Below are positions 1-6,374 of a stretch of DNA of 12,103 bases, piece after piece. Each line of letters begins with the position of its first letter. Position 1 is the first letter of the stretch. The notes beneath the pieces are model-generated. The model saw only the letters and a program-made list of their open reading frames with translations. It was not told the origin of the DNA and ran no database searches. A program made the translations under genes and the position numbers. The DNA lies in the NCBI GenBank assembly GCA_947625995.1, contig CANQQN010000041.1, positions 1 to 12,103 of the forward strand, written 5' to 3'. Source of the stretch: an uncultured Lachnospiraceae bacterium. Its GTDB lineage: Bacteria; Bacillota; Clostridia; Lachnospirales; Lachnospiraceae.

Positions 1-359
1 GCGACCCCGCACAAAAAAGCCGGCAGCCTCAGGGAGAGCATGTTCAAGCCCAGAACAGCCACAAATGGAATGGTAAGCAAGGTGTAAAGGATATTCTGGC
101 CGCTTCCCCAAGAAGCCAGAAGCACCGGCCAGTGATTGCCACTGCGGTCGATCCCATAGTGAAGCAGCGACCAGGCTTCATAACCGGCGGAGGCTTCATC
201 GGGATTCAAGTCGGCGGGAAGCTTTGTAAACGCCACCAGCCTTGCGGTTACGGCAAGAATGAGCAAAAACGCCACCACGGCCTTTTCGTGCCGGATCAGA
301 AGCTCCGAAAGGCAAGTGCGCGGCGCAGCAGTTTCTTTTGTATTTGTTTGTGCAGTCAT
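1..359 (-). CDS. GT39/PMT-like membrane glycosyltransferase, N-terminal part (truncated by window edge)
   Basis: The reverse strand opens with ATG at 359-357, preceded by a good AGGAG ribosome binding site (on the minus strand, from about 368-372), and stays open for 119 codons to the window edge. The translation starts with a polar stretch, then a hydrophobic segment at about residues 27-45. Next comes a loop with NPDEA (D54, E55), then a glycine/tryptophan-rich stretch with YGIDRSG and HWPV, a second hydrophobic segment at about 90-104, and LSLRLPAFLCG. The acidic Asp-Glu pair in the first outer loop, followed by a 'yG-x-D' element and an 'RLP' element, is the usual start of GT-C fold enzymes of the GT39/ArnT type. 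These use polyprenyl-phosphate sugars to glycosylate proteins or envelope polymers on the outer membrane face. Substrate cannot be told. It is transcribed away from pheST and is not obviously linked to either operon. Confidence 0.72.
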   Translation of the reverse strand, partial: MTAQTNTKETAAPRTCLSELLIRHEKAVVAFLLILAVTARLVAFTKLPADLNPDEASAGYEAWSLLHYGIDRSGNHWPVLLASWGSGQNILYTLLTIPFVAVLGLNMLSLRLPAFLCGV

Positions 360-412
360 AAAGATCTCCTATCTTTCATAAAAAAGTGAGATACCGCAGG
401 AAATCTGCCGAT

Positions 413-430
413 ATGCTATGATTATAGCAT
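413..430. repeat. 7-bp inverted repeat overlapping the minus-strand -10 box
   Basis: ATGCTAT at 413-419 and ATAGCAT at 424-430 are exact inverted copies separated by GATT. The repeat covers the TATAAT of the minus-strand promoter. Such placement fits an operator, but AT-rich promoter DNA gives palindromes by chance and no regulator gene is in the window. Confidence 0.4.
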
Positions 431-449
431 GGTATAAGGCGGATTTCTA
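421..449 (-). promoter_or_regulatory. Extended -10 sigma-A promoter for the minus-strand glycosyltransferase
   Basis: Read on the minus strand, TATAAT (plus-strand 426-421) is preceded by TGC, the extended -10 element. A TAGAAA -35 match (449-444) lies 17 bp further upstream. The expected start is near 412, leaving a leader of about 50 nt before the ATG at 359. The -10 lies inside a 7-bp inverted repeat (413-419 with 424-430), which could be a repressor site. Confidence 0.6.
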
Positions 450-490
450 TATTCTTTTTTATATTTTCCCCCGGAAAAAGAAAAATCCTG

Positions 491-520
491 TTGACTTTTA
501 CGGCTGAAATGCACTATACT
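491..520 (+). promoter_or_regulatory. Sigma-A promoter for the T-box-pheST transcript
   Basis: TTGACT at 491-496 and TATACT at 515-520 are separated by 18 bp. Each differs from consensus at one position. The start would be near 527, which is where the base of the T-box Stem I begins, so promoter and leader agree with each other. Confidence 0.75.
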
Positions 521-526
521 GATTTC

Positions 527-752
527 AAATGTGTAAGTAGGTGATATGCCCTCATAAAAGAGAGCGGGTATCGTGGGCTGTGAGTACCTGTTATGAGAAT
601 ATGACTGAATTTCAGCATTCGGTATGCCGGCAGGGTTCTGTGGTCCGGGATATCACAACCGAACAGGCCATGCAATGAGCGCAGAGCCAAAGGACTCTGA
701 AAATGGGTGGTACCGCGGGTGAGACTCGTCCCAGCAATGGGGCGGTTTTTTT
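527..752 (+). ncRNA. T-box leader, tRNA-Phe responsive (pheST)
   Basis: This is a T-box element that senses uncharged tRNA and lets transcription pass into pheST. Stem I: AGTA at 536-539 supplies the 5' side of the specifier bubble. CTCATAA (551-557) pairs with TTATGAG (591-597). AATG (528-531) pairs with CATT (616-619) at the base. The specifier reads TTC at 611-613, a Phe codon followed by A; the register one base earlier is TTT, also Phe. The conserved T-box is TGGGTGGTACCGCG (704-717). Its bulge TGGT (708-711) pairs with the tRNA acceptor end, and the variable T matches the A discriminator of tRNA-Phe. The antiterminator forms by GGG (705-707) with CCC (730-732) and GCGGG (715-719) with CTCGT (725-729). 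This excludes the terminator hairpin. Specifier, discriminator match and downstream gene all agree. Confidence 0.93.
725..752 (+). terminator. T-box intrinsic terminator
   Basis: CGTCCC (727-732) pairs with GGGGCG (739-744) around the loop AGCAAT, followed by a run of seven T (746-752). The 5' arm is shared with the antiterminator, so the two structures are mutually exclusive. This is the off state when tRNA-Phe is fully charged. Confidence 0.88.
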
Positions 753-783
753 ATGCAATAGAAAGATCTTGAAAGGAGAAGCT

Positions 784-1836
784 ATGTCTGAGAGAGCAGA
801 AAGCATTAGACAGGAGTTCCAGCAAAAATTAGGTGAAGTGAAGGAAGCACTGGAACTGGAAAAGATCAGGGTGGAATACCTTGGCAAAAAGGGTCATATC
901 ACGGGCCTGCTGAAATCTATGAAGGATTTCACCGCAGAGGAAAAAAAGAATTTCGGCCGTCAGGTCAATCTGTTGAAGGCCGAGGTGGCTGACGCCATCG
1001 CGAAGAAAACCGTAGAACTGAAGGAACTGGAACTGGAAAAGGAGATCAATTCCATGGGCGAATTTGACGTGTCCGCGCCCCTTGACCTTTCCAGAGGCTC
1101 CTATCATCCCATCACGCTGGTGCAGCGTCAGTGCGAGAATGTATTCAAATCCATGGGCTTTGCCGTGGAGGATTACAGCGAGATCGTTACGGATTATGAG
1201 TGCTTTGAGTCTCTGAACATTCCCAAGCACCACCCCGCAAGGGATATGCAGGATACCTATTATCTGGAAAATGGCCAGCTATTAAAGACCCAGACCTCCG
1301 CCGCCCAGAACGCCATTTACAAAAAATACAGGGACGCGCTGGTCAACGATGGCATCCCCATCAAAGCCATCTTTCCCGGCAGATGCTTCCGCAATGAAGC
1401 CACCGACGCCTGCCATGAAAATACCTTCTTCCAGATGGAGGGCGTGATGGTGGGAGAGGACATTTCCATCTCTAACCTGATCTTCTTTATGAAGACCATG
1501 CTTTCCGAGGTATTCCAGCGAGACATCAAGGTGCGTCTGCGTCCCGGATTCTTCCCCTTCGTGGAGCCGGGCTTTGAGCTTGACATCAACTGCCTTATCT
1601 GCGGCGGCGAGGGCTGCCCTTCCTGTAAGCACAGCGGCTGGCTGGAGCTTTGTCCCTGCGGCATGATCCACCCCGAGGTGCTGAAGGCCGGCGGTATCGA
1701 TCCGGAAAAGTATACCGGATTTGCCTTTGGCCTTGGCATGACCAGACTTGCCATGATGAAGTACGGCATCAAGGATATCCGCGACTTAAACAGCGGCAGC
1801 TTAAGAAGCCTGTCACAGTTTACGGACGACAAGTGA
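784..1836 (+). CDS. pheS: Phenylalanyl-tRNA synthetase alpha subunit
   Basis: Catalytic subunit of the alpha2-beta2 class II enzyme that charges tRNA-Phe with phenylalanine in the cytoplasm; 350 aa, the usual bacterial size. The start at 784 follows an AAAGGAG site. An in-frame start at 703 would lie inside the T-box and is rejected. Residues 1-90 form the charged helical coiled-coil arm. The class II core follows, with QTSAAQNAIY, motif 2 (GRCFRNEATDACHENTFFQ, about 200-218) and motif 3 (FGLGMTRLAM, Arg321). Four cysteines (C270, C273, C278, C281) make the CxxC-x4-CxxC pair seen in many bacterial PheS proteins. Two extra cysteines in CPCG (C290, C292) precede MIHPEV. Motif 3 has GMTR where many homologues have GVER. 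pheT follows after 16 bp. Confidence 0.97.
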   Translation: MSERAESIRQEFQQKLGEVKEALELEKIRVEYLGKKGHITGLLKSMKDFTAEEKKNFGRQVNLLKAEVADAIAKKTVELKELELEKEINSMGEFDVSAPLDLSRGSYHPITLVQRQCENVFKSMGFAVEDYSEIVTDYECFESLNIPKHHPARDMQDTYYLENGQLLKTQTSAAQNAIYKKYRDALVNDGIPIKAIFPGRCFRNEATDACHENTFFQMEGVMVGEDISISNLIFFMKTMLSEVFQRDIKVRLRPGFFPFVEPGFELDINCLICGGEGCPSCKHSGWLELCPCGMIHPEVLKAGGIDPEKYTGFAFGLGMTRLAMMKYGIKDIRDLNSGSLRSLSQFTDDK

Positions 1837-1852
1837 GAAGGAGGGTGAAGAT

Positions 1853-4216
1853 ATGTTTTTATCAATGAACTGGATCTCAGATTTTGTAGATCTTTCCGGA
1901 TTGGATAAAATGCAACTGATCAGTCAGTTTTCTCTTTCCACCGCCGAGGTAGAAAGCGAGATCTTTTATAAAGGAAAAGACGTGGAAGGTGTGGTCGTGG
2001 CCCAGATCAAAGAGGTGCTACCCCATCCCGAATCGAAAAAACTGCATCTGCTGAAGGTGGACGCAGGCGAAGGCCAGTTCGTGGACGTTGTCTGCGGTGC
2101 GCCCAATGTGCGGGTGGGCATGAAGACTGCCTTTGCAAAGGTTGGTGCGCGGCTGGGAGAGATCACCATCGCCTCCCGGATGCTGGCCGGATATCCCTCC
2201 AACGGGATGTGCTGCTCCGAGAAGGAGATTGGCATCAGCGACGACCATTCGGGGATCATGGAGATCACCGACGACATTGCCAACGGCACGGATCTGAAGT
2301 CCGTGTATGCCATAGACGATATCATCTTTGAGGTGGACAACAAATCCGTCACCAACCGTCCCGATCTGTGGGGACATTACGGCATTGCCCGTGAATTTGC
2401 GGCGCTGGCGGGACGTCCCTTAAAGGAGCCGGAGACGGTGGACCTTCATCAGTACGACGGTCTGCCTGCTGTGGATATGAAGATCGAGGATCCTCTGTGC
2501 CAGCGTTACGCCTGTCTTCAGGTAGAGAATATCAATAAGAATGTGAGTCCGGTGAATATGCGGATCCGCCTGTACTACTGCGGCATGCGTGCGATCAATC
2601 TCCTTGCGGATATCACCAACTATATCATGCTGGAGATGGGGCAGCCCATGCACGCGTTCGATTCCCGGAAGGTGGGCAAGATCCGGATCAAACGCTTTGA
2701 TCAGCCTTTTCGCTTCACTACGTTGGATGGCGTGGAGCGGAAGATGGACGAGGATATGCTGATGATCTGCAACGACAATACGCCGGTGGCGATTGCCGGT
2801 ATCATGGGCGGTCTGGATTCGGAGATCGTGGAGGACACTACCACGTTGACGCTGGAGTCCGCCACCTTCGACCCGGTATCTATCAGAAAGACCTCCGTGC
2901 GGCTCTCCCACAGGACGGACGCTTCCGCCCGCTATGAAAAGAGTCTGGACCCGGAGATGGCGGTGACCGCTATTGGCCGTTTCATGAAGCTTCTGCTGGA
3001 TGTGGACGGGGGCGTGAAGGTGGTCTCTTCACTTACGGACGAGTATCCGTTCCATTATCCGCCGGTCAGCTTTACCTTTGACAAGAAATTTATCGACAAA
3101 TATACAGGCATCGACATTTCCGGCGATTCCATTGAAAAGATCCTGACCTCCCTGCAGTTTGGCGTTGCAAGGAATGGGGATGATTTTTCCGTGACGGTTC
3201 CCAGTTGGCGCGCTACCAAGGATGTGACCATCAAGGCAGACATTGTGGAGGAAATCGCCCGTATCTACGGCTATGACAATTTTGACGTGCATACCGCCAA
3301 GGCGCCTCTGTACCCTGTGCGGGTAATGGAAGAAAAGAGCGTGGAGGACAAGGTGAAGGATCTGCTCGTGAAGCGGTATTCTCTCCACGAAGTCCATTCC
3401 TATATCTGGGCTTACTATGACGAATACAAGGCGTTGAACATGGAAGTGGAGGACAATGTCAAACTGGTCGGTTCCACCAATGTGAACATTGAGACCCTGC
3501 GCAGATCCATCATTCCTACCCAACTCTGCCAGATCAAGTACAATACTTCTTACAGCGCGGATTTCGGTATCTTCGAGATCGGCAGGACCGTGGACGGCGT
3601 GGATCCCGAAACGAATCTCTGCAGAGAATACAAAAAACTGGCCGTTACTTTGTTCAGCAAGACAAAATCCACGGAAGCCCTCTATATGGAGCTTTGCAGG
3701 ATGTTGGCAGTGATGGCGGACGATATCCGGCATCAGCCGGTGACCTTTGTGAAAAAAGAAGCGACCCATTCCTACCAGCATCCCAAGAATTTAAACAGTG
3801 TGTGCTGCGGCGGAAAAGAGATCGGTGAGATCGGCGTGATCACTCCTGGGGTCTCCAAAAAGATCGACAAGAAAGCCGCCATTGTCTACGCGGAACTGGA
3901 TGTGAACCTGCTTTCGGCAGTGGAGGATCTTGGCCTCGTCTATGAGGAGCCGTCCAGATATCCGGAGATCGAGGTGGACCTGACCTTTGTGGCGGATCTG
4001 TTCGCGCCTATCGGAAAAGCCATCAGCGAAGCGAAGTCCAAGCTTCTGAAGGGGACAAAGCTGGTGGACGTATACAATGATGAGGCCGGAAAGTCCATTA
4101 CCGTGAAGCTGACCTTCTTTGACAACGAGAAGACGCTGACCAGAGAAGAAGTCATGGCGGACGTGGATAAGATCATCGGACTGCTGGAAAATGATGGGAT
4201 CAAACTGAAGCAGTAA
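1853..4216 (+). CDS. pheT: Phenylalanyl-tRNA synthetase beta subunit
   Basis: Beta subunit of the same enzyme; 787 aa, close to the usual 790-805. It starts at ATG 1853 after a GAAGGAGGG site. Domains in order: N-terminal region and OB-fold tRNA-binding (EMAP-like) domain at about residues 40-150 (VVVAQIKEVLPHPESKKLHL); B3/4 editing domain at about 210-385 (ITNYIMLEMGQPMHAFDSR; IAGIMGG), which hydrolyses mischarged Tyr-tRNA; B5 domain at about 402-476, ending EEIARIYGYDNF; the degenerate class II-like core; and a C-terminal FDX-ACB anticodon-binding domain at about 697-787 (SRYPEIEVDLTFVAD). It forms an operon with pheS under T-box control. The reading frame is intact throughout. Confidence 0.97.
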   Translation: MFLSMNWISDFVDLSGLDKMQLISQFSLSTAEVESEIFYKGKDVEGVVVAQIKEVLPHPESKKLHLLKVDAGEGQFVDVVCGAPNVRVGMKTAFAKVGARLGEITIASRMLAGYPSNGMCCSEKEIGISDDHSGIMEITDDIANGTDLKSVYAIDDIIFEVDNKSVTNRPDLWGHYGIAREFAALAGRPLKEPETVDLHQYDGLPAVDMKIEDPLCQRYACLQVENINKNVSPVNMRIRLYYCGMRAINLLADITNYIMLEMGQPMHAFDSRKVGKIRIKRFDQPFRFTTLDGVERKMDEDMLMICNDNTPVAIAGIMGGLDSEIVEDTTTLTLESATFDPVSIRKTSVRLSHRTDASARYEKSLDPEMAVTAIGRFMKLLLDVDGGVKVVSSLTDEYPFHYPPVSFTFDKKFIDKYTGIDISGDSIEKILTSLQFGVARNGDDFSVTVPSWRATKDVTIKADIVEEIARIYGYDNFDVHTAKAPLYPVRVMEEKSVEDKVKDLLVKRYSLHEVHSYIWAYYDEYKALNMEVEDNVKLVGSTNVNIETLRRSIIPTQLCQIKYNTSYSADFGIFEIGRTVDGVDPETNLCREYKKLAVTLFSKTKSTEALYMELCRMLAVMADDIRHQPVTFVKKEATHSYQHPKNLNSVCCGGKEIGEIGVITPGVSKKIDKKAAIVYAELDVNLLSAVEDLGLVYEEPSRYPEIEVDLTFVADLFAPIGKAISEAKSKLLKGTKLVDVYNDEAGKSITVKLTFFDNEKTLTREEVMADVDKIIGLLENDGIKLKQ

Positions 4217-4225
4217 TCCCCTATC

Positions 4226-4275
4226 CCCACGGAACGGCGATGGAAAGAGAATGCCGCGGGCTGTATGGTTTTTCT
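4226..4275 (+). terminator. Possible weak terminator after pheT
   Basis: CCCACGG (4226-4232) can pair with CCGCGGG (4254-4260) with one A-C mismatch, and a T5 run follows some 8 nt later (about 4269-4273). The gap between stem and T run and the mismatch make this a poor intrinsic terminator. No better candidate separates pheT from the next promoter, so read-through or factor-dependent ending is possible. Confidence 0.25.
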
Positions 4276-4303
4276 TGACAAACAGTGTACGGTATGATAT
4301 GAA
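4275..4303 (+). promoter_or_regulatory. Sigma-A promoter of the riboswitch-controlled operon
   Basis: A perfect TTGACA (4275-4280) lies 17 bp before TATGAA (4298-4303). The -10 is preceded by TGA, an extended -10 element. The start near 4310 is about 20 nt before the riboswitch aptamer. A second TTGACA at 4315-4320 has no -10 partner. Confidence 0.6.
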
Positions 4304-4327
4304 AAAGATAGTATTTGACAATTGAAT

Positions 4328-4515
4328 AACGGCAGCAGGTGTCGGATGTTTTTGCTTCTTGCAAAAACGGATCCGGTGAAAAGGGAAACAGGTGCAAATC
4401 CTGTACGATCTCGTCACTGTAATTACGGAGTGCAAAAGAGATGATGCCACTGAGTAAGATTGGGAAGGCCTCTTATGCGCATTGATGTATAAGTCAGGAG
4501 ACCTGCCTGTTGTCA
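4328..4515 (+). ncRNA. Cobalamin riboswitch (aptamer)
   Basis: The conserved cobalamin-riboswitch blocks occur in the right order. CGGTGAAAAGGGAAACAGGT (about 4374-4393) is followed by AAATCCTGTACG, GTCACTGTAATTACGGA (about 4413-4429), GATGCCACTGAG (about 4443-4454) and GGGAAGGCC (about 4462-4470). The B12 box AAGTCAGGAGACCTGCC spans 4491-4507. AACGGCAG (4328-4335) can pair with CTGCC-T-GTT (4503-4511) to close the aptamer. The block between AGGTGTCGG and CGGTG is the lid stem (GTTTTTGC...GCAAAAAC). It binds adenosyl- or another cobalamin and turns off the downstream operon. The large lid-arm architecture suggests the AdoCbl class, but ligand choice is an inference. Confidence 0.95.
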
Positions 4516-4520
4516 GTACA

Positions 4521-4608
4521 TGAGGCCCGTCGGGTCTCAAATGCTACGAGTCATTAGCAGTACGGTTTACGGATACGGCGTGAAAAACGCAGGCGTATGC
4601 GTCTTTTT
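4521..4608 (+). promoter_or_regulatory. Riboswitch expression platform: three hairpins with competing pairings
   Basis: Directly after the aptamer, TGAGGCCCG...CGGGTCTCA (4521-4539) makes an 8-bp hairpin with a GTC loop. This is the expected position of the loop that docks with the aptamer. TGCTA (4542-4546) then pairs with TAGCA (4555-4559). Next are two alternatives: ATACGGCGT (4573-4581) with ACGC (4587-4590) and CGTAT (4594-4598), or ACGCA (4587-4591) with TGCGT (4598-4602) followed by C and five T. The second looks like a terminator and the first would prevent it. The fold is by hand and not energy-tested. Confidence 0.5.
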
Positions 4609-4645
4609 GGTGTGCTTTTGCAGATAGCGAAAGCACACCTTTTTT
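4609..4645 (+). terminator. Strong intrinsic terminator of the cobalamin riboswitch
   Basis: GGTGTGCTTT (4609-4618) pairs perfectly with AAAGCACACC (4630-4639) over an 11-nt loop, followed by T6 (4640-4645). It lies about 85 nt before the first start codon, so ligand binding most likely ends transcription rather than blocking translation. Confidence 0.88.
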
Positions 4646-4729
4646 CTTGTTTATAGGATTATGGGATCCGGCAACCGGAGAAATAATGGCCCGGTGTCTG
4701 ATCAGATATGGAGGAAGGGGGAAACGATC

Positions 4730-5206
4730 ATGTCTCAGTTATCAGACGGCGAATATACGATAGAAGTGACGCTCTCCGGGGGCAGCGGCAGGGCTTCTGT
4801 GCAGTCCCCCGCAAAGCTGGATGTGACGGACGGCCGGATGAAGGCGGAGATCCAATGGAGTAGCGGAAGCTACGACTATATGGAGGTGGACGGGAAATCA
4901 TACAGGCCTGTCAATGAGGAGGGAAATTCCCGCTTTGTCATTGATGTGGAGACCCTTGACGAAGAACTGCCCGTTCTTGCAGAGACAGTGGCCATGAGCG
5001 AGCCTCACACCATTGCGTATACCCTGCGTTTTGACCCCGCCACAGTCAGGAGCGCGGGCGGACATTTCGGGCCGGTATTCTGGTGCACAGGCGGGGCTGT
5101 ATTGCTGCTGGCAGCGGCAGCGGCGATCCTGTCGGCAAAGCGCGCAAAGAAGAAGCAAAGCGCCAAAGCCGCCGGAGAATCTGCAGCGCAAAAATCTAAA
5201 TCATAA
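4730..5206 (+). CDS. Membrane-anchored small protein with NEAT-like beta-sandwich layout; function unknown
   Basis: First gene after the riboswitch; 158 aa. ATG 4730 is chosen because a purine-rich site (GGAGGAAGGGGG, 4710-4721) precedes it. The in-frame ATG at 4661 lacks one. Residues 5-105 look like one beta-sandwich domain: DGEYTIEV (6-13), SPAKLDVTDGRMKAEI (26-41), YDYMEVDGKSY (48-58), RFVIDVETLD (68-77) and HTIAYTLRF (93-101). The order (DG-Y-T, PA-L-V-DG, a V-DG-K hairpin, Y-T-x-x-F at the end) matches the NEAT haem domain by eye. The NEAT YxxxY reads HxxxY here (H93, Y97). A transmembrane helix at about 113-135 and a Lys-rich tail follow. No signal peptide is visible, which is odd for a presumably outward-facing domain. 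A related gene lies at 9323. Binding of a metal or tetrapyrrole is inference. Confidence 0.8.
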   Translation: MSQLSDGEYTIEVTLSGGSGRASVQSPAKLDVTDGRMKAEIQWSSGSYDYMEVDGKSYRPVNEEGNSRFVIDVETLDEELPVLAETVAMSEPHTIAYTLRFDPATVRSAGGHFGPVFWCTGGAVLLLAAAAAILSAKRAKKKQSAKAAGESAAQKSKS

Positions 5207-5216
5207 GGATAAGAAC

Positions 5217-6374
5217 ATGTTCAGAAAAAGATGTTTATGTGTGATCGCGTTCCTTCTCGGGCTTGTGTTGTTCACAGGCTGCGGGGACGCAAAAAAAATT
5301 CCGGAAGGACCGGAGAAGATCGACGGCCTGAAGTTTGCAGAGCGGGTGAAGCTTTCCTACGCGGATCAGTTTGCCATTGACAGATACGAGGATGACTGCT
5401 CCCTGATCTACACCGCAGACGGCAGCAAATATTTGATCCTCCCAAAGGAGAAAAAGATTCCGGAGAACTTGCCGGAGGAGATCAGGGTGATCCGCCGCCC
5501 TGTGGAGAAGGTGTATCTGGCCGCTACGGCGGCGATGGGGCTGTTTGATGCGCTGGACGCTACAGAGGCCGTGAGATTTTCCGGCACCGAGGCCGAAAAC
5601 TGGTACATAGAATCCGCAAAGGAAGCCATGGAAAAGGGAACCATGATCTATGCCGGCAAATACCGGGATCCGGATTACGAACTGCTGCTTTCCGAAGGCT
5701 GTACCCTTGCGGTGGAATCCACCATGATCGAGCACTCCCCGGATGTGAAGGAAAAGCTGGCGGAGCTTGGCATCACGGTGTTTGAGGACTACTCCAGCTA
5801 TGAGTCCCATCCTCTGGGCAGAAGCGAATGGATCAAGGTTTACGGGGAAATGCTTGGGAAACAAAAAGAGGCCGAAGCGCTTTTTTCTAAGCAGGCGGAG
5901 CAGCTGGCCGCCCTTGAAACCGGGGAAGATACGGGAAAGACTGTGGTCTTTTTCTACATCAGTAATTCCGGGCAGGCGGTCACCAGAAAATCCGGCGATT
6001 ACGTCTCTAAAATGATCGGGCTTGCCGGCGGGAAAAATGTCTTTGATGACTTGGGAGACGAAAACGCCACTTCCACGGTCACCATGGAGATGGAGAAATT
6101 TTACGAAACCGCAAAAGAGGCGGACGTTATCATATACAACAGCACCATCGACGGCGAGATCGATTCTGTTGACCGGCTCATCGAAAAGAACAGCCTTCTC
6201 TCTGATTTTAAGGCGGTGAAAGAAGGCAACGTGTGGTGTACCACCAACGATCTCTTTCAGGAAACCATGAAGCTGGGGACAGTGATCTCTGACTTTCACA
6301 AGATCTTTTCGGGAACTGCCGAGGCAGATCCGCCTGTGTTTTTGTACAGGCTGAAGGACGGTGGACAAGAATGA
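5217..6374 (+). CDS. ABC transporter substrate-binding lipoprotein, BtuF/FhuD/FecB type
   Basis: Binding component of a cobalamin/siderophore-family importer; 385 aa. ATG 5217 follows AAGGA with 7-nt spacing. The signal peptide (MFRKR, hydrophobic core, lipobox LFTG-C22) predicts a lipoprotein on the outer face. The mature part has two lobes joined by a long helix, as expected for PF01497: VYLAATAAMGLFDAL at the first-lobe start, VESTMIEHSP (E167, E172, H173), YSSYESHPLGRSEW (H198, E204, W205), then the second lobe with VVFFYISNSGQAVTRKSGDY and ADVIIYNSTIDG. E204 lies at the place where BtuF-type proteins use a Glu to dock to the permease. The cluster of His/Glu/Trp may contact the ligand. 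Permease start overlaps its stop by 4 bp. Cobalamin, cobalt chelate, iron chelate or haem are all possible ligands; the riboswitch favours a cobalt or corrinoid ligand. Confidence 0.88.
   Translation: MFRKRCLCVIAFLLGLVLFTGCGDAKKIPEGPEKIDGLKFAERVKLSYADQFAIDRYEDDCSLIYTADGSKYLILPKEKKIPENLPEEIRVIRRPVEKVYLAATAAMGLFDALDATEAVRFSGTEAENWYIESAKEAMEKGTMIYAGKYRDPDYELLLSEGCTLAVESTMIEHSPDVKEKLAELGITVFEDYSSYESHPLGRSEWIKVYGEMLGKQKEAEALFSKQAEQLAALETGEDTGKTVVFFYISNSGQAVTRKSGDYVSKMIGLAGGKNVFDDLGDENATSTVTMEMEKFYETAKEADVIIYNSTIDGEIDSVDRLIEKNSLLSDFKAVKEGNVWCTTNDLFQETMKLGTVISDFHKIFSGTAEADPPVFLYRLKDGGQE

Noticed and set aside
132..389. Plus-strand ORF of 85 aa
   Set aside because: It lies opposite the glycosyltransferase N-terminus, which has a clear ribosome binding site and family motifs; the plus-strand product has no recognisable features.
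703..783. Upstream in-frame extension of pheS
   Set aside because: It would translate the T-box and its terminator; ATG 784 has an AAAGGAG site and gives the normal PheS length.
1591..1660. Extra zinc-ribbon insertion in PheS
   Set aside because: The CxxC pairs sit where many bacterial PheS proteins have them; only the added CPCG cysteines differ, which is minor.
3029..3781. Minus-strand ORF of 250 aa
   Set aside because: Antisense shadow of pheT.
4315..4320. Second TTGACA before the riboswitch
   Set aside because: No -10-like hexamer 16-18 bp downstream, and it would start transcription inside the aptamer.
4661..4729. Longer start for the first gene after the riboswitch
   Set aside because: No ribosome site before ATG 4661, and the extra 23 residues are polar and add neither signal peptide nor domain; ATG 4730 has a purine-rich site.
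5235..6368. Minus-strand ORF of 377 aa
   Set aside because: Antisense shadow of the binding-protein gene; no ribosome site and a His/Arg-rich, low-complexity product typical of complementary-frame ORFs.
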